DNA of 7,682 nucleotides from an uncultured Clostridia bacterium. Its GTDB lineage: Bacteria; Bacillota_A; Clostridia; Oscillospirales; Oscillospiraceae. The stretch spans positions 1 through 7,682 of the forward strand of contig CASEPH010000487.1 in NCBI GenBank assembly GCA_949289625.1, read 5' to 3'. Below are positions 1-6,320 of the stretch, in pieces; position 1 is the stretch's first letter, and each line of letters starts with the position of its first letter. The position numbers and the translations under genes were made by a program. Below the pieces are notes generated by a model. That model was not told the origin of the DNA. It saw nothing but the letters and a program-made list of their open reading frames with translations, and ran no database searches.

Positions 1-153
1 GAGAAATATGCATATGCAGCCCCAGAGAAATTCACGGCAATCCTATTATATATAGGCAGCACCATGATTTCAAGTGTGGGCGTTTATTTTTGGAGTTCCA
101 CGTCCGAATCCATCGTGACGTAGACTTATATTTATATAGAAAGGAAGAACTAT

Positions 154-1425
154 ATGAAAAAGAAATTGATTGCTCTGCTTTTGGCCTGTGCCATGGTGCT
201 GTCTATGGCAGCCTGCGGTACCGCTGAGAGCACGGCAGAGACCAGCACTGCGCCGGAGGATTCGACGCAGACGGCAGCAGCCGACAGCGCCACAGAAGCC
301 GCCCCGACCAGCGGCAATGTGCTGAAGATCGGCGCACTGATCAATACCACCGGCTGGTTTGCGTCCATCGACTACAACAACCAGATCGAGATGGAGACCC
401 TGTGCAAATACTATAACGATCAGGGTGGCATTGACATTGGTGGTACCAAGTACACCCTGGAGCTGGTGGTAGAGGACGGCGGCTCTGATGCCGAGGGTAT
501 CCGTTCCGCAGCCCAGCGCCTGGTGGACCAGGGCATCAAGTATGTCATCGAGACCAATGACTTCTGGGTAGAAGGTGCCATTGACATCTTTGAAAATGCC
601 GGCGTCATGAATGTTATGGCTCAGAACAACATGAACCACAACGTGATGAATGCGGAGACCAAGTATTCCTACTCCTTCTCCAATGCTTGTACTTCCCAGT
701 ACTCTACGGCTCTGGATGTTATTAAGGACCAGTATCCTGAAGTCAAATCCGTGGTTTATGTCTGTGACGACAACGGCGTCAACGAAGAGCAGGCGGCTCT
801 GGTAGAAGAGGCCTGCAAGCGTGTGGGCATCGAATACAATGATGCATTCATTGTCTATGACGGCGAGACCACCGATTTCTCTTCCATTGCCCTGAAAGTG
901 GTCAACACCGGTGCAGATTGCTTCATTGGCAACGGTACTCCCGATAATATTGCCGGTTTGCTGAAGGAGATCCGCTCCGCAGGCTCCAATATGCTCTGTG
1001 CAGCGGTTATTACCCTGAGCCCCAGCGCTCTGATCGCTGGCTCTGGCCTCAACGATCTGTCCGGCGCCTTCACCTTTGGTTCCGACATTGCTACCCCCGA
1101 AAACAACACCGAGACCTTCAATGAGCTCTACAAGCTGTTTGTGGAGACCTATGGTGAGGACAATGCCCAGGCATGGAACGGTGCTTGCATGGATAACCTG
1201 TACAACCTGCTGCAGCTGATGCAGGGCGCCGGTTCCACGGATGTGGAGGCCGTCCGCAGCTACTTTGATTCTATCGACACCATCGAAACGCTCTTCGGCA
1301 CCGGTGTCAAGTGCGGCGAAAAAACCTTCGGTGTGGCCCATCTGATTGCCCATCCCAGCCATGCGCTGAAGGCAGAGAACGGTCAGGTCGTATATATGGG
1401 CACCTATGACTGCGTCGCTCCTTAA
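154..1425 (+). CDS. ABC transporter substrate-binding lipoprotein (type I periplasmic binding fold, Liv/HAAT family)
   Basis: This 423-residue protein captures the substrate outside the cell and delivers it to the LivH/LivM permease encoded downstream. The first 21 residues are a lipoprotein signal: a Lys-rich start (MKKK), a hydrophobic core, and a lipobox ending MAAC with the modified Cys at residue 21. Residues 22-55 form a Ser/Thr/Ala/Glu-rich linker, usual for Gram-positive lipoproteins. The type I ligand-binding fold begins near residue 56 (VLKIGAL) and runs to the C-terminus, with the family's INxxGGI-like segment present as YNDQGGI. The ATG at 154 has AAGGAAG at 141-147, six bases away. 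The start and the position before livHMGF fit LivJ/LivK. The loops that normally touch branched-chain amino acids are atypical here (TTGWFASID near 65-73 and AQNNMNH at 156-162), so the ligand is unknown: an amino acid, amide or other small molecule. Family placement is secure; substrate is not. Confidence 0.93.
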   Translation: MKKKLIALLLACAMVLSMAACGTAESTAETSTAPEDSTQTAAADSATEAAPTSGNVLKIGALINTTGWFASIDYNNQIEMETLCKYYNDQGGIDIGGTKYTLELVVEDGGSDAEGIRSAAQRLVDQGIKYVIETNDFWVEGAIDIFENAGVMNVMAQNNMNHNVMNAETKYSYSFSNACTSQYSTALDVIKDQYPEVKSVVYVCDDNGVNEEQAALVEEACKRVGIEYNDAFIVYDGETTDFSSIALKVVNTGADCFIGNGTPDNIAGLLKEIRSAGSNMLCAAVITLSPSALIAGSGLNDLSGAFTFGSDIATPENNTETFNELYKLFVETYGEDNAQAWNGACMDNLYNLLQLMQGAGSTDVEAVRSYFDSIDTIETLFGTGVKCGEKTFGVAHLIAHPSHALKAENGQVVYMGTYDCVAP

Positions 1426-1447
1426 CGTTGCCTGCGTTCCCCTCCAA

Positions 1448-1472
1448 AGGAGCTGATGTAAAAGCAGCTCCT
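1448..1472 (+). other. Short intergenic hairpin after the binding-protein gene
   Basis: AGGAGCTG at 1448-1455 pairs perfectly with CAGCTCCT at 1465-1472 around a 9-base loop. It lies 23 bases after the stop codon of the binding-protein gene and has no T run after it, so it is not a classical terminator. Together with the larger hairpin 15 bases downstream it may shield the 3' end of the lipoprotein mRNA from exonucleases. The pairing is seen directly; the role is inferred. Confidence 0.5.
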
Positions 1473-1486
1473 GAGTGAGTCATGGT

Positions 1487-1525
1487 GAAACCAAGGCGCA
1501 GGCCAAAAGCTTGTGCCTTGGTTTC
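1487..1525 (+). terminator. Long intergenic hairpin between binding protein and livH (mRNA stabiliser or leaky terminator)
   Basis: GAAACCAAGGCGCAGG at 1487-1502 pairs with CTTGTGCCTTGGTTTC at 1510-1525, giving a 16-bp stem with two G-U pairs and a 7-base loop. Only a few scattered T residues follow (CCTTGTTGAG), so termination would be partial at best. In many binding-protein-dependent importers a hairpin just after the binding-protein gene lets that gene be expressed above its membrane partners, by stabilising the upstream RNA or trimming readthrough. That role fits here but is inferred from position and structure. Confidence 0.6.
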
Positions 1526-1557
1526 CTTGTTGAGATTTTCCGCCTTGGGGCGGTATG

Positions 1558-1569
1558 AAAGGAGAGGTG
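1558..1569 (+). promoter_or_regulatory. Ribosome binding site that points to a TTG start for livH
   Basis: AAAGGAGAGGTG lies immediately after an in-frame ATG at 1555 and ends six bases before an in-frame TTG at 1576. The spacing suits the TTG and cannot serve the ATG, which would place this strong site inside the coding region. The weaker GGGGCGG before 1555 is the only competing signal. Confidence 0.6.
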
Positions 1570-1575
1570 AAGACA

Positions 1576-2433
1576 TTGGGAGTAATTCCTAATATTGTCG
1601 TCAACGCCCTGGTTCTGGCCTCTATGTATATATTGGCCTCCTTGGGATTTGCCTTTATTTTTAATATGTTGGGCTCCATCAACCTGGCCCACGGCGCCTT
1701 TTATATGGCGGCGGCTTACATCACTTATTATCTTTGCGACAAGGCCGGTATGAGCAACTGGGTTGCACTGTTGCTGGCTACGGTTATTATGGCCCTGGTG
1801 GGCGTGCTGATGGAACGATTCTGCTTCCGACCATTCCAAAAAGAATTTGACCGCGTGGTTATGGTTTCGGTGGCGATCATGACCATGCTACAACAGCTGG
1901 CGGTTCAGATCTCCGGTTCTCAGACCATTTCCATTCCCTCCTATGCCGAGGGAAGCGTGGATCTGGGCTTTATGATGATCACCAACGAAAAGCTGGTGAC
2001 CTTCGCCATCGGACTGATACTGCTGCTCATTACGCTGTTTATTGTTTACCGGACCAAGCTGGGCATGCAGATGGAGGCCATTTCCCAGGATCGTCTTGGG
2101 GCTGCGCTCCAAGGCATCCAGGTCAACAAGGTCAGTATGCTGGTGTGCGGCATGGGCTTTGCGCTGGCAGCCGTGGCCGGGTCCCTGATGGGGGCCTACC
2201 AGCAGGTCAGCTCTAATATGGGCGACAATATCAACGTGCGCATTCTGATGCTGGTGATGCTGGCTGGCGCAGGATCCATGAACGGTATCATTATCACCGG
2301 ATTCATTATGGCGCTGCTGGATTCTGTCTGCCCCATCATCTGGGACAGCTACACGGCGTCTGCCATTGCGTGCTCTGCGATTGTCATCCTGCTGCTCATT
2401 CGGCCCAAGGGATTCTTCGGGCATGAGATGTGA
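1576..2433 (+). CDS. livH: Branched-chain amino acid-type ABC transporter permease LivH
   Basis: This is one of the two membrane subunits that form the import channel of a Liv-type transporter. With the TTG start at 1576 it has 285 residues, near the usual LivH length; the ATG at 1555 would add seven. Several long hydrophobic segments span the whole protein. The LivH hallmark GSINLAHGA is at 33-41 (family LGxINxAHG). The cytoplasmic ATPase-coupling region is GMQMEAISQDRLGAALQGI followed by a VAGSLMGAY-type helix, and a conserved glycine motif AGAGS is at 230-234. The C-terminus ends in RPKGFFG, close to the RPxGLFG typical of the family. It follows the binding-protein gene after a hairpin-bearing gap and precedes livM by 12 bases. 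Identification is firm, but the exact transported compound is unknown. Confidence 0.92.
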   Translation: MGVIPNIVVNALVLASMYILASLGFAFIFNMLGSINLAHGAFYMAAAYITYYLCDKAGMSNWVALLLATVIMALVGVLMERFCFRPFQKEFDRVVMVSVAIMTMLQQLAVQISGSQTISIPSYAEGSVDLGFMMITNEKLVTFAIGLILLLITLFIVYRTKLGMQMEAISQDRLGAALQGIQVNKVSMLVCGMGFALAAVAGSLMGAYQQVSSNMGDNINVRILMLVMLAGAGSMNGIIITGFIMALLDSVCPIIWDSYTASAIACSAIVILLLIRPKGFFGHEM

Positions 2434-2445
2434 GGAGGTGTGCAG

Positions 2446-3426
2446 ATGAATTCCAACACGAAGCTTCAAGTGAAAAAAGGGATTCCCTACGGGGTCCTGC
2501 TTTTGATCTTTCTGATTCTCCCGATCTTTCTGAACACCAGCTACTGGATTGGCGTCCTCATTATGGTGCTCTATAAGGTGATCGGTTCCGTCAGTCTGCG
2601 GACCATCAGCCTCTCCGGCAACCTGACCTTTGCCCATGGCAGCTTTATCGCATTGGGTGCCTACTTCGGCGGTATTCTGGCTAAAAATTTTGGCCTGCCT
2701 CCCGTGGTGACCATTCTGGCTGGCGGACTCTTTGCAGCTCTTATCAGCGTCATCACCGGTCTGCCCTTTGTCCGGCTCAAGGGCCTGTACTATTCCATGG
2801 CATCCATGTTCCTGGGCGTCACCCTGATCTATGTGATCAAGGCCATGAAGGTCACCGGTGGATATCACGGTCTGACCCGGATTCCCAAGCTGCTGCAAAA
2901 CGACATCGCCTGCTATTATGTGTTTATTTTCCTGACCGTGGTGCTGCTGCTGATTTTGTATCGCTTTGAGTTTTCTCGGATTGGCACTACGCTGCGAGCC
3001 TTGGCCCAATCACAGGATGTAGCCTCGTCCATTGGTGTCAACGCCACGTTCTACCGGCTGTTGGCGGTGGGCATGGGCAGCTTCTGCGCCGGTGCGGCTG
3101 GTGCGGCCTATGGCCTCTACTCCACTGTACTGTCTCCAACAAACTATGATATGACATTCTCCCTGTGGCTGCTGATGTATATGCTCATTGGCGGTGAGGA
3201 CTACTTTATCGGGCCCATCATCGGCACGATCATCTTTGTGCTGATTCCGGAGCTGGGACGGGATCTGAGTGCCTATGCGCCCTTCCTGACCGGCGGCTGC
3301 ACGCTGCTGGTGGCCTATCTGCTGCCCGGCGGCCTGGCTGGTATTCCGGCTCTGATCAAAAAACAGCGTGCAAAAAAGAGCGGCGGCTCTGATCGTGAAG
3401 GAGGGAACAGTTATGCATCTTCTTGA
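2446..3426 (+). CDS. livM: Branched-chain amino acid-type ABC transporter permease LivM
   Basis: This is the second membrane subunit of the importer, expected to pair with LivH. The ATG at 2446 is chosen over a GTG at 2440 because GGAGG at 2434-2438 lies seven bases before the ATG and overlaps the GTG. The protein has 326 residues and many hydrophobic helices. LivM features visible are SGNLTFAHGSFIALGAY beginning at residue 57 (family GxLxxGHAAFxxxGAY), the coupling loop IGTTLRALAQSQDVASSIGVNA, a Gly/Ala-rich helix CAGAAGAAYGLY, and LIGGEDYFIGP at 247-257, where relatives usually have a GGxGSxxGP motif. The C-terminus is basic (KKQRAKK). Its last 14 bases overlap the start of livG, so the two are probably translationally coupled. 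Confidence 0.92.
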   Translation: MNSNTKLQVKKGIPYGVLLLIFLILPIFLNTSYWIGVLIMVLYKVIGSVSLRTISLSGNLTFAHGSFIALGAYFGGILAKNFGLPPVVTILAGGLFAALISVITGLPFVRLKGLYYSMASMFLGVTLIYVIKAMKVTGGYHGLTRIPKLLQNDIACYYVFIFLTVVLLLILYRFEFSRIGTTLRALAQSQDVASSIGVNATFYRLLAVGMGSFCAGAAGAAYGLYSTVLSPTNYDMTFSLWLLMYMLIGGEDYFIGPIIGTIIFVLIPELGRDLSAYAPFLTGGCTLLVAYLLPGGLAGIPALIKKQRAKKSGGSDREGGNSYASS

Positions 3427-4171
3427 AACATCCGGTCTCACCAAACGGTTTGGCGGCTTGACGGTGATGAATGATCTGGATTTCTCCATCGACGAGGGAG
3501 AGATCAAGGGATTCCTGGGACCCAATGGCGCAGGAAAATCCACCTTCTTCAATTTGATTACCGGCGTTTTGATGCCCTCCTCCGGTCATATCTTCTATGC
3601 CGGCAAAGAGATCACCAAGGCAAAGCCCCATCAGGTGGCAAAAATGGGCATTGGACGGACCTTCCAGCTCAATCCGCTGTTCGGCGAGTTTACCGTATTT
3701 GAAAACGTCACTGCAGCCTATCATCTGCGGCCCCATTCCACGGTTCCTCAGATCTTCTTCAATACCAAGACCTATCGTACCAATGAGGAGTATATCGCCA
3801 AATCGGCGGATGAGATCTTGGAATTTTTGGGGCTCCAGCATGTGCGCAACGAGCTTGCGAAGAATCTGCCCCACGGCTATCAGAAGATCCTGGGCGTGGC
3901 CAGAGCCCTGGCCACCAAACCCAAGCTGCTGATGATGGACGAACCGCTGGGAGGCATGAACCCGGAGGAGATCGCCTTTTCCATCAACGCCATTTCCAAG
4001 CTTCGGGAAAAGGGAATCACCATTCTGGTGGTGGAGCACAACATGCAGATCCTGGATATTCTGGACAGCGTGACCGTCATCAGTTTTGGCCAGAAGATCT
4101 TTGAGGGAACCCCGGAGGCCATGCGGCAGGATCCTACCGTCATTAAAACCTATTTTGGAGGTACGGTATGA
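3413..4171 (+). CDS. livG: Branched-chain amino acid-type ABC transporter ATP-binding protein LivG
   Basis: This cytoplasmic ATPase, paired with LivF, powers import through LivH/LivM. From ATG 3413 it has 252 residues, the normal LivG size. That start is preferred because AAGGAGGG at 3398-3405 sits seven bases before it and the LivG-type opening LLETSGLTKRFGG follows. Walker A is GPNGAGKST (36-44), the Q-loop is TFQ (83-85), Walker B is LLMMDEP (172-178) with catalytic Glu177, and the D-loop region is GGMNPEE. The switch histidine is His209 in VVEHN. The ABC signature is altered: LPHGYQ at 152-157 replaces LSGGQ, keeping the central Gly155 but putting Tyr where Gln normally sits. LivG proteins commonly depart from LSGGQ (for example LAYGQ in E. 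coli), so the protein is probably active. The C-terminus YFGGTV also encodes the livF ribosome binding site. Confidence 0.94.
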   Translation: MHLLETSGLTKRFGGLTVMNDLDFSIDEGEIKGFLGPNGAGKSTFFNLITGVLMPSSGHIFYAGKEITKAKPHQVAKMGIGRTFQLNPLFGEFTVFENVTAAYHLRPHSTVPQIFFNTKTYRTNEEYIAKSADEILEFLGLQHVRNELAKNLPHGYQKILGVARALATKPKLLMMDEPLGGMNPEEIAFSINAISKLREKGITILVVEHNMQILDILDSVTVISFGQKIFEGTPEAMRQDPTVIKTYFGGTV

Positions 4172-4884
4172 GTAATATTTTGGAGATTCAGAATCTAAAG
4201 GTCATGTACGGCAAATCCATCGCGGTACACGACGTCAATATTTCCGTACCGGAGGGCGGCATCGTCACCCTGATTGGTTCCAACGGCGCCGGCAAATCCA
4301 CCACCCTCAACGCAGTTTTGGGCATCGTCCCCACCACGGAGGGAAAGATCCTCTTTGATGGCGAGGATGTGACCAACGCCTCCTCGGCGGAACGGGTCCG
4401 CAGAGGTCTGGTACTGGCACCGGAGGGCAGACATCTGTTCCCCTATCTGTCGGTTTACAAAAACCTGATGCTGGGAGCCACCCAGCGGAAGGACAAGGCT
4501 GGAATCCAGAAGGATCTGGAGTTCGTCTATGATCTGTTCCCCAAGCTGAAGGACCGGTCCAAGCAGAAGGCAGGGACCCTGTCTGGCGGTGAGCAGCAGA
4601 TGGTGGCCATTGCCCGGGGCATTATGGCAAATCCCAAGCTGCTGTGTTTGGATGAACCTTCTCTGGGCCTGGCCCCTGCGGTCATTGAGGATATTGGCGA
4701 AAAGATCAAAGAGATCAACCAGTCCAAGGGTACCAGCATCCTTCTGGTAGAACAGAACGTCCATCTTGCCTTTGGCGCAGCCAGCTATTGCTACACCCTT
4801 CAGGTGGGTGAGCTGGTGGCAGAGGGCACCGTGGAGGAAATTCGAAACAACGATGTGGTAAAGAAAGCCTACTTTGGCGGATAA
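4168..4884 (+). CDS. livF: Branched-chain amino acid-type ABC transporter ATP-binding protein LivF
   Basis: This is the second ATPase of the importer. The ATG at 4168 overlaps the livG stop in ATGA, with GGAGG at 4157-4161 six bases upstream, so translation is probably coupled. Its 238 residues match LivF length. Walker A is GSNGAGKST (37-45), the signature is LSGGEQ (138-143), and Walker B is LLCLDEP (158-164) with catalytic Glu163. Two LivF hallmarks separate it from LivG: Glu86 in APEGRHLFP where most ABC ATPases have the Q-loop Gln, and Gln196 in LLVEQN where most have the switch histidine. Both are normal for LivF, so this subunit probably forms the less canonical half of the ATPase pair. 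It ends YFGG, like LivG. It is the last gene of the operon; a hairpin terminator starts 16 bases after the stop. Confidence 0.95.
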   Translation: MSNILEIQNLKVMYGKSIAVHDVNISVPEGGIVTLIGSNGAGKSTTLNAVLGIVPTTEGKILFDGEDVTNASSAERVRRGLVLAPEGRHLFPYLSVYKNLMLGATQRKDKAGIQKDLEFVYDLFPKLKDRSKQKAGTLSGGEQQMVAIARGIMANPKLLCLDEPSLGLAPAVIEDIGEKIKEINQSKGTSILLVEQNVHLAFGAASYCYTLQVGELVAEGTVEEIRNNDVVKKAYFGG

Positions 4885-4890
4885 TCAAGC

Positions 4891-4937
4891 AAAGAAAAAG
4901 GAGCCTGCCGCGAATCCAAAACGCGGCAGGCTCTTTG
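4891..4937. terminator. Bidirectional intrinsic terminator between the liv operon and folA
   Basis: GAGCCTGCCGCG at 4901-4912 pairs perfectly with CGCGGCAGGCTC at 4922-4933 around a 9-base loop, and the stem extends by A-T and G-T pairs into flanking A and T runs. Reading plus, TTTGTAT follows the stem, a modest T run that ends livF. Reading minus, the A-rich stretch at 4891-4900 becomes CTTTTTCTTT, a better T run, which ends folA 19 bases after its stop. One hairpin therefore serves two convergent operons. Confidence 0.88.
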
Positions 4938-4955
4938 TATGCAGTCTTGTTTCGA

Positions 4956-5462
4956 TCAGTAGGGTAGGGGCTGGGGCGCGTCGTTGACGTAGTCCAGATA
5001 TTGAAACCGGACGCCGTTTTCCTCCAGAATCGGGCCTGTTTCGGCCAGACGCCAATTTTCCAGCTGATCCAGATTGGGAAAGAAGGTGTCAGCATCGGGC
5101 GCGCATAGCGTTTTGGTTACATAGGCCTTGTCGCAGTAGGGGAGCAGGGCTTTGTAAACGGATGCACCGCCAATGACCGAGACCTGGGAGAGATCCAGCT
5201 CTTTCAGCCTGAGATACAGGTCGTGGAGGTTCTTATATACCTCGGCGCCTTCCACTTGGATTCCGCTGCAGGAGAGGATCAGGTTGGTGCGGTTTTTCAG
5301 AGGCCGTCCTCCGGGGAAGGTTCGGAGTGTTTTGCGTCCCAAAATAACCGTTTTTCCTGTGGTTAAAAGCCGAAAACGCTTGAGATCGGCGGAGATGGAG
5401 ACCAGGAGGTTTCCGTCCCGGCCAATGCCCCAGTTTTCACAGACGTTGACAATCAAATCCAT
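4956..5462 (-). CDS. folA: Dihydrofolate reductase
   Basis: It reduces dihydrofolate to tetrahydrofolate with NADPH in the cytoplasm, regenerating the cofactor oxidised by ThyA encoded just upstream. Length is 168 residues, typical for the family. Seen in order: WGIGRDG (11-17), ADLKRF (25-30) with the catalytic acid Asp26, the NADPH-binding GRKT (42-45), PLKNRTN (54-60) with the folate-binding Arg58, the nucleotide-binding VIGGASVY (96-103), and Thr116 in YVTK. By alignment from memory with the E. coli enzyme, the active-site Trp22 is Val21 here, in the segment GNLLVSISADL; clostridial DHFRs often have a non-Trp residue there, so activity is expected but antifolate affinity could differ. The start at 5462 has GAGGTG five bases upstream and lies 9 bases after the thyA stop, so the two are almost certainly cotranscribed. 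Confidence 0.95.
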   Translation of the reverse strand: MDLIVNVCENWGIGRDGNLLVSISADLKRFRLLTTGKTVILGRKTLRTFPGGRPLKNRTNLILSCSGIQVEGAEVYKNLHDLYLRLKELDLSQVSVIGGASVYKALLPYCDKAYVTKTLCAPDADTFFPNLDQLENWRLAETGPILEENGVRFQYLDYVNDAPQPLPY

Positions 5463-5471
5463 GGCGGCACC

Positions 5472-6302
5472 TCAAATCGCTACGGGGATCTTATCGGAGA
5501 AGGGGGCGTACTGATAGTTCTCCAGAGAAAAGCTGTCCCGGGTAAAGGCGTAAAAATCGTTGACGGCGGGGTCGATATGGAAGATGGGGGCCTCTTGCTG
5601 GGGCTGATCCAGCATCTTTTCGATGATGGGTACATGGCGGTCATAGATATGGGCATCGGCGATGACATGGACCAGCTCTCCGGCCTGAAGGCCGCTGACC
5701 TGGGCCATCATGTGGACCAGCACGGCGTACTGAACCACGTTCCAGTTGTTGGCCGCCAGCATATCCTGAGAACGCTGGTTCAGGATCGCGTTGAGCCGGT
5801 TGCCGCTGACGTTGAAGGTCATGGAGTAGGCACAGGGGTACAGGGCCATTTCGGACAGATCCGCAAAGTTGTAGATGTTGGTGAGGATCCGGCGACTGGC
5901 AGGGTTGTGTTTGAGATCATAGAGCACCCGGTCCACCTGGTCCATATCCCCTTCGGGATAGTGGTGCTTGACCCCCAGCTGATAGCCGTAGGCTTTGCCG
6001 ATGGAGCCGGTTTCGTCGGCCCAGGAATCCCAGATATGGCCGTTGAGATCGTGGATGTTGTTGGATTTTTTCTGCCAGATCCACAGCAGCTCGTCCACAG
6101 CGGTTTTCCAAAAAGTGCGGCGGATGGTGAGAATGGGAAATTCCTTGGAGAGATCGTACCGGTTGACGATACCGAATTTCTTGACCGTATGGGCCGGAGT
6201 GCCGTCCTCCCAGTGGGGTCGGACGTTCAGATCGGTGTCCCATACGCCGTTTTGCAGGATGTCCCGGCAGTTTGCAATAAAGATTTGATCTGCATAGCTC
6301 AT
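5472..6302 (-). CDS. thyA: Thymidylate synthase (ThyA, methylene-tetrahydrofolate dependent)
   Basis: It methylates dUMP to dTMP using methylene-tetrahydrofolate, leaving dihydrofolate for FolA. Length is 276 residues. The nucleophile is Cys157 in LYPCAY. Other family residues visible are Glu71 in ELLWIW, the phosphate-binding pair Arg137-Arg138 in NPASRR, QRSQD at 176-180 with Arg177, Ser178 and Asp180, Asn188 in WNVVQY, His218 and Tyr220 in AHIYDRH, and the C-terminal closing tail PVAI. The common His after the catalytic Cys is Ala158. That, together with WKTAVDELLWIWQKKSN, resembles the B. subtilis ThyA/phage phi3T type as I remember it, which has CVY. The ATG at 6302 has GGGAGG about ten bases upstream, overlapping the end of the Nudix gene region. 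It is the middle gene of the Nudix-thyA-folA cluster. Confidence 0.95.
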   Translation of the reverse strand: MSYADQIFIANCRDILQNGVWDTDLNVRPHWEDGTPAHTVKKFGIVNRYDLSKEFPILTIRRTFWKTAVDELLWIWQKKSNNIHDLNGHIWDSWADETGSIGKAYGYQLGVKHHYPEGDMDQVDRVLYDLKHNPASRRILTNIYNFADLSEMALYPCAYSMTFNVSGNRLNAILNQRSQDMLAANNWNVVQYAVLVHMMAQVSGLQAGELVHVIADAHIYDRHVPIIEKMLDQPQQEAPIFHIDPAVNDFYAFTRDSFSLENYQYAPFSDKIPVAI

Positions 6303-6320
6303 TGGCGCATTTCCTCCCTT

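Noticed and set aside
38..58. AT-rich segment CCTATTATATATAGG, considered as a promoter -10 or operator for the liv operon
   Set aside because: No -35 hexamer occurs at a workable distance and the short arms of the palindrome are weak. The same holds for the TATA-like bases at 127-138.
70..1362. Long 430-codon minus-strand open frame opposite the binding-protein gene
   Set aside because: The plus-strand protein has a signal peptide, lipobox and recognisable fold. The minus frame is a His/Gly/Val-rich composition artefact of GC-biased third positions with no recognisable domain.
1448..1525. The two intergenic hairpins considered as a riboswitch or T-box
   Set aside because: The region is too short, lies after rather than before the first gene, and shows no conserved riboswitch or T-box core.
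1482..1592. Small plus-strand open frame of 36 codons in the gap before livH, considered as a leader peptide
   Set aside because: It has no convincing ribosome binding site, overlaps the 16-bp hairpin and the livH start, and has no run of regulatory codons.
1888..3009. Long 373-codon minus-strand open frame opposite livH and livM
   Set aside because: It is Gln/His/Gly/Asp-rich, the usual mirror of hydrophobic membrane-protein codons, and it crosses the livH-livM junction.
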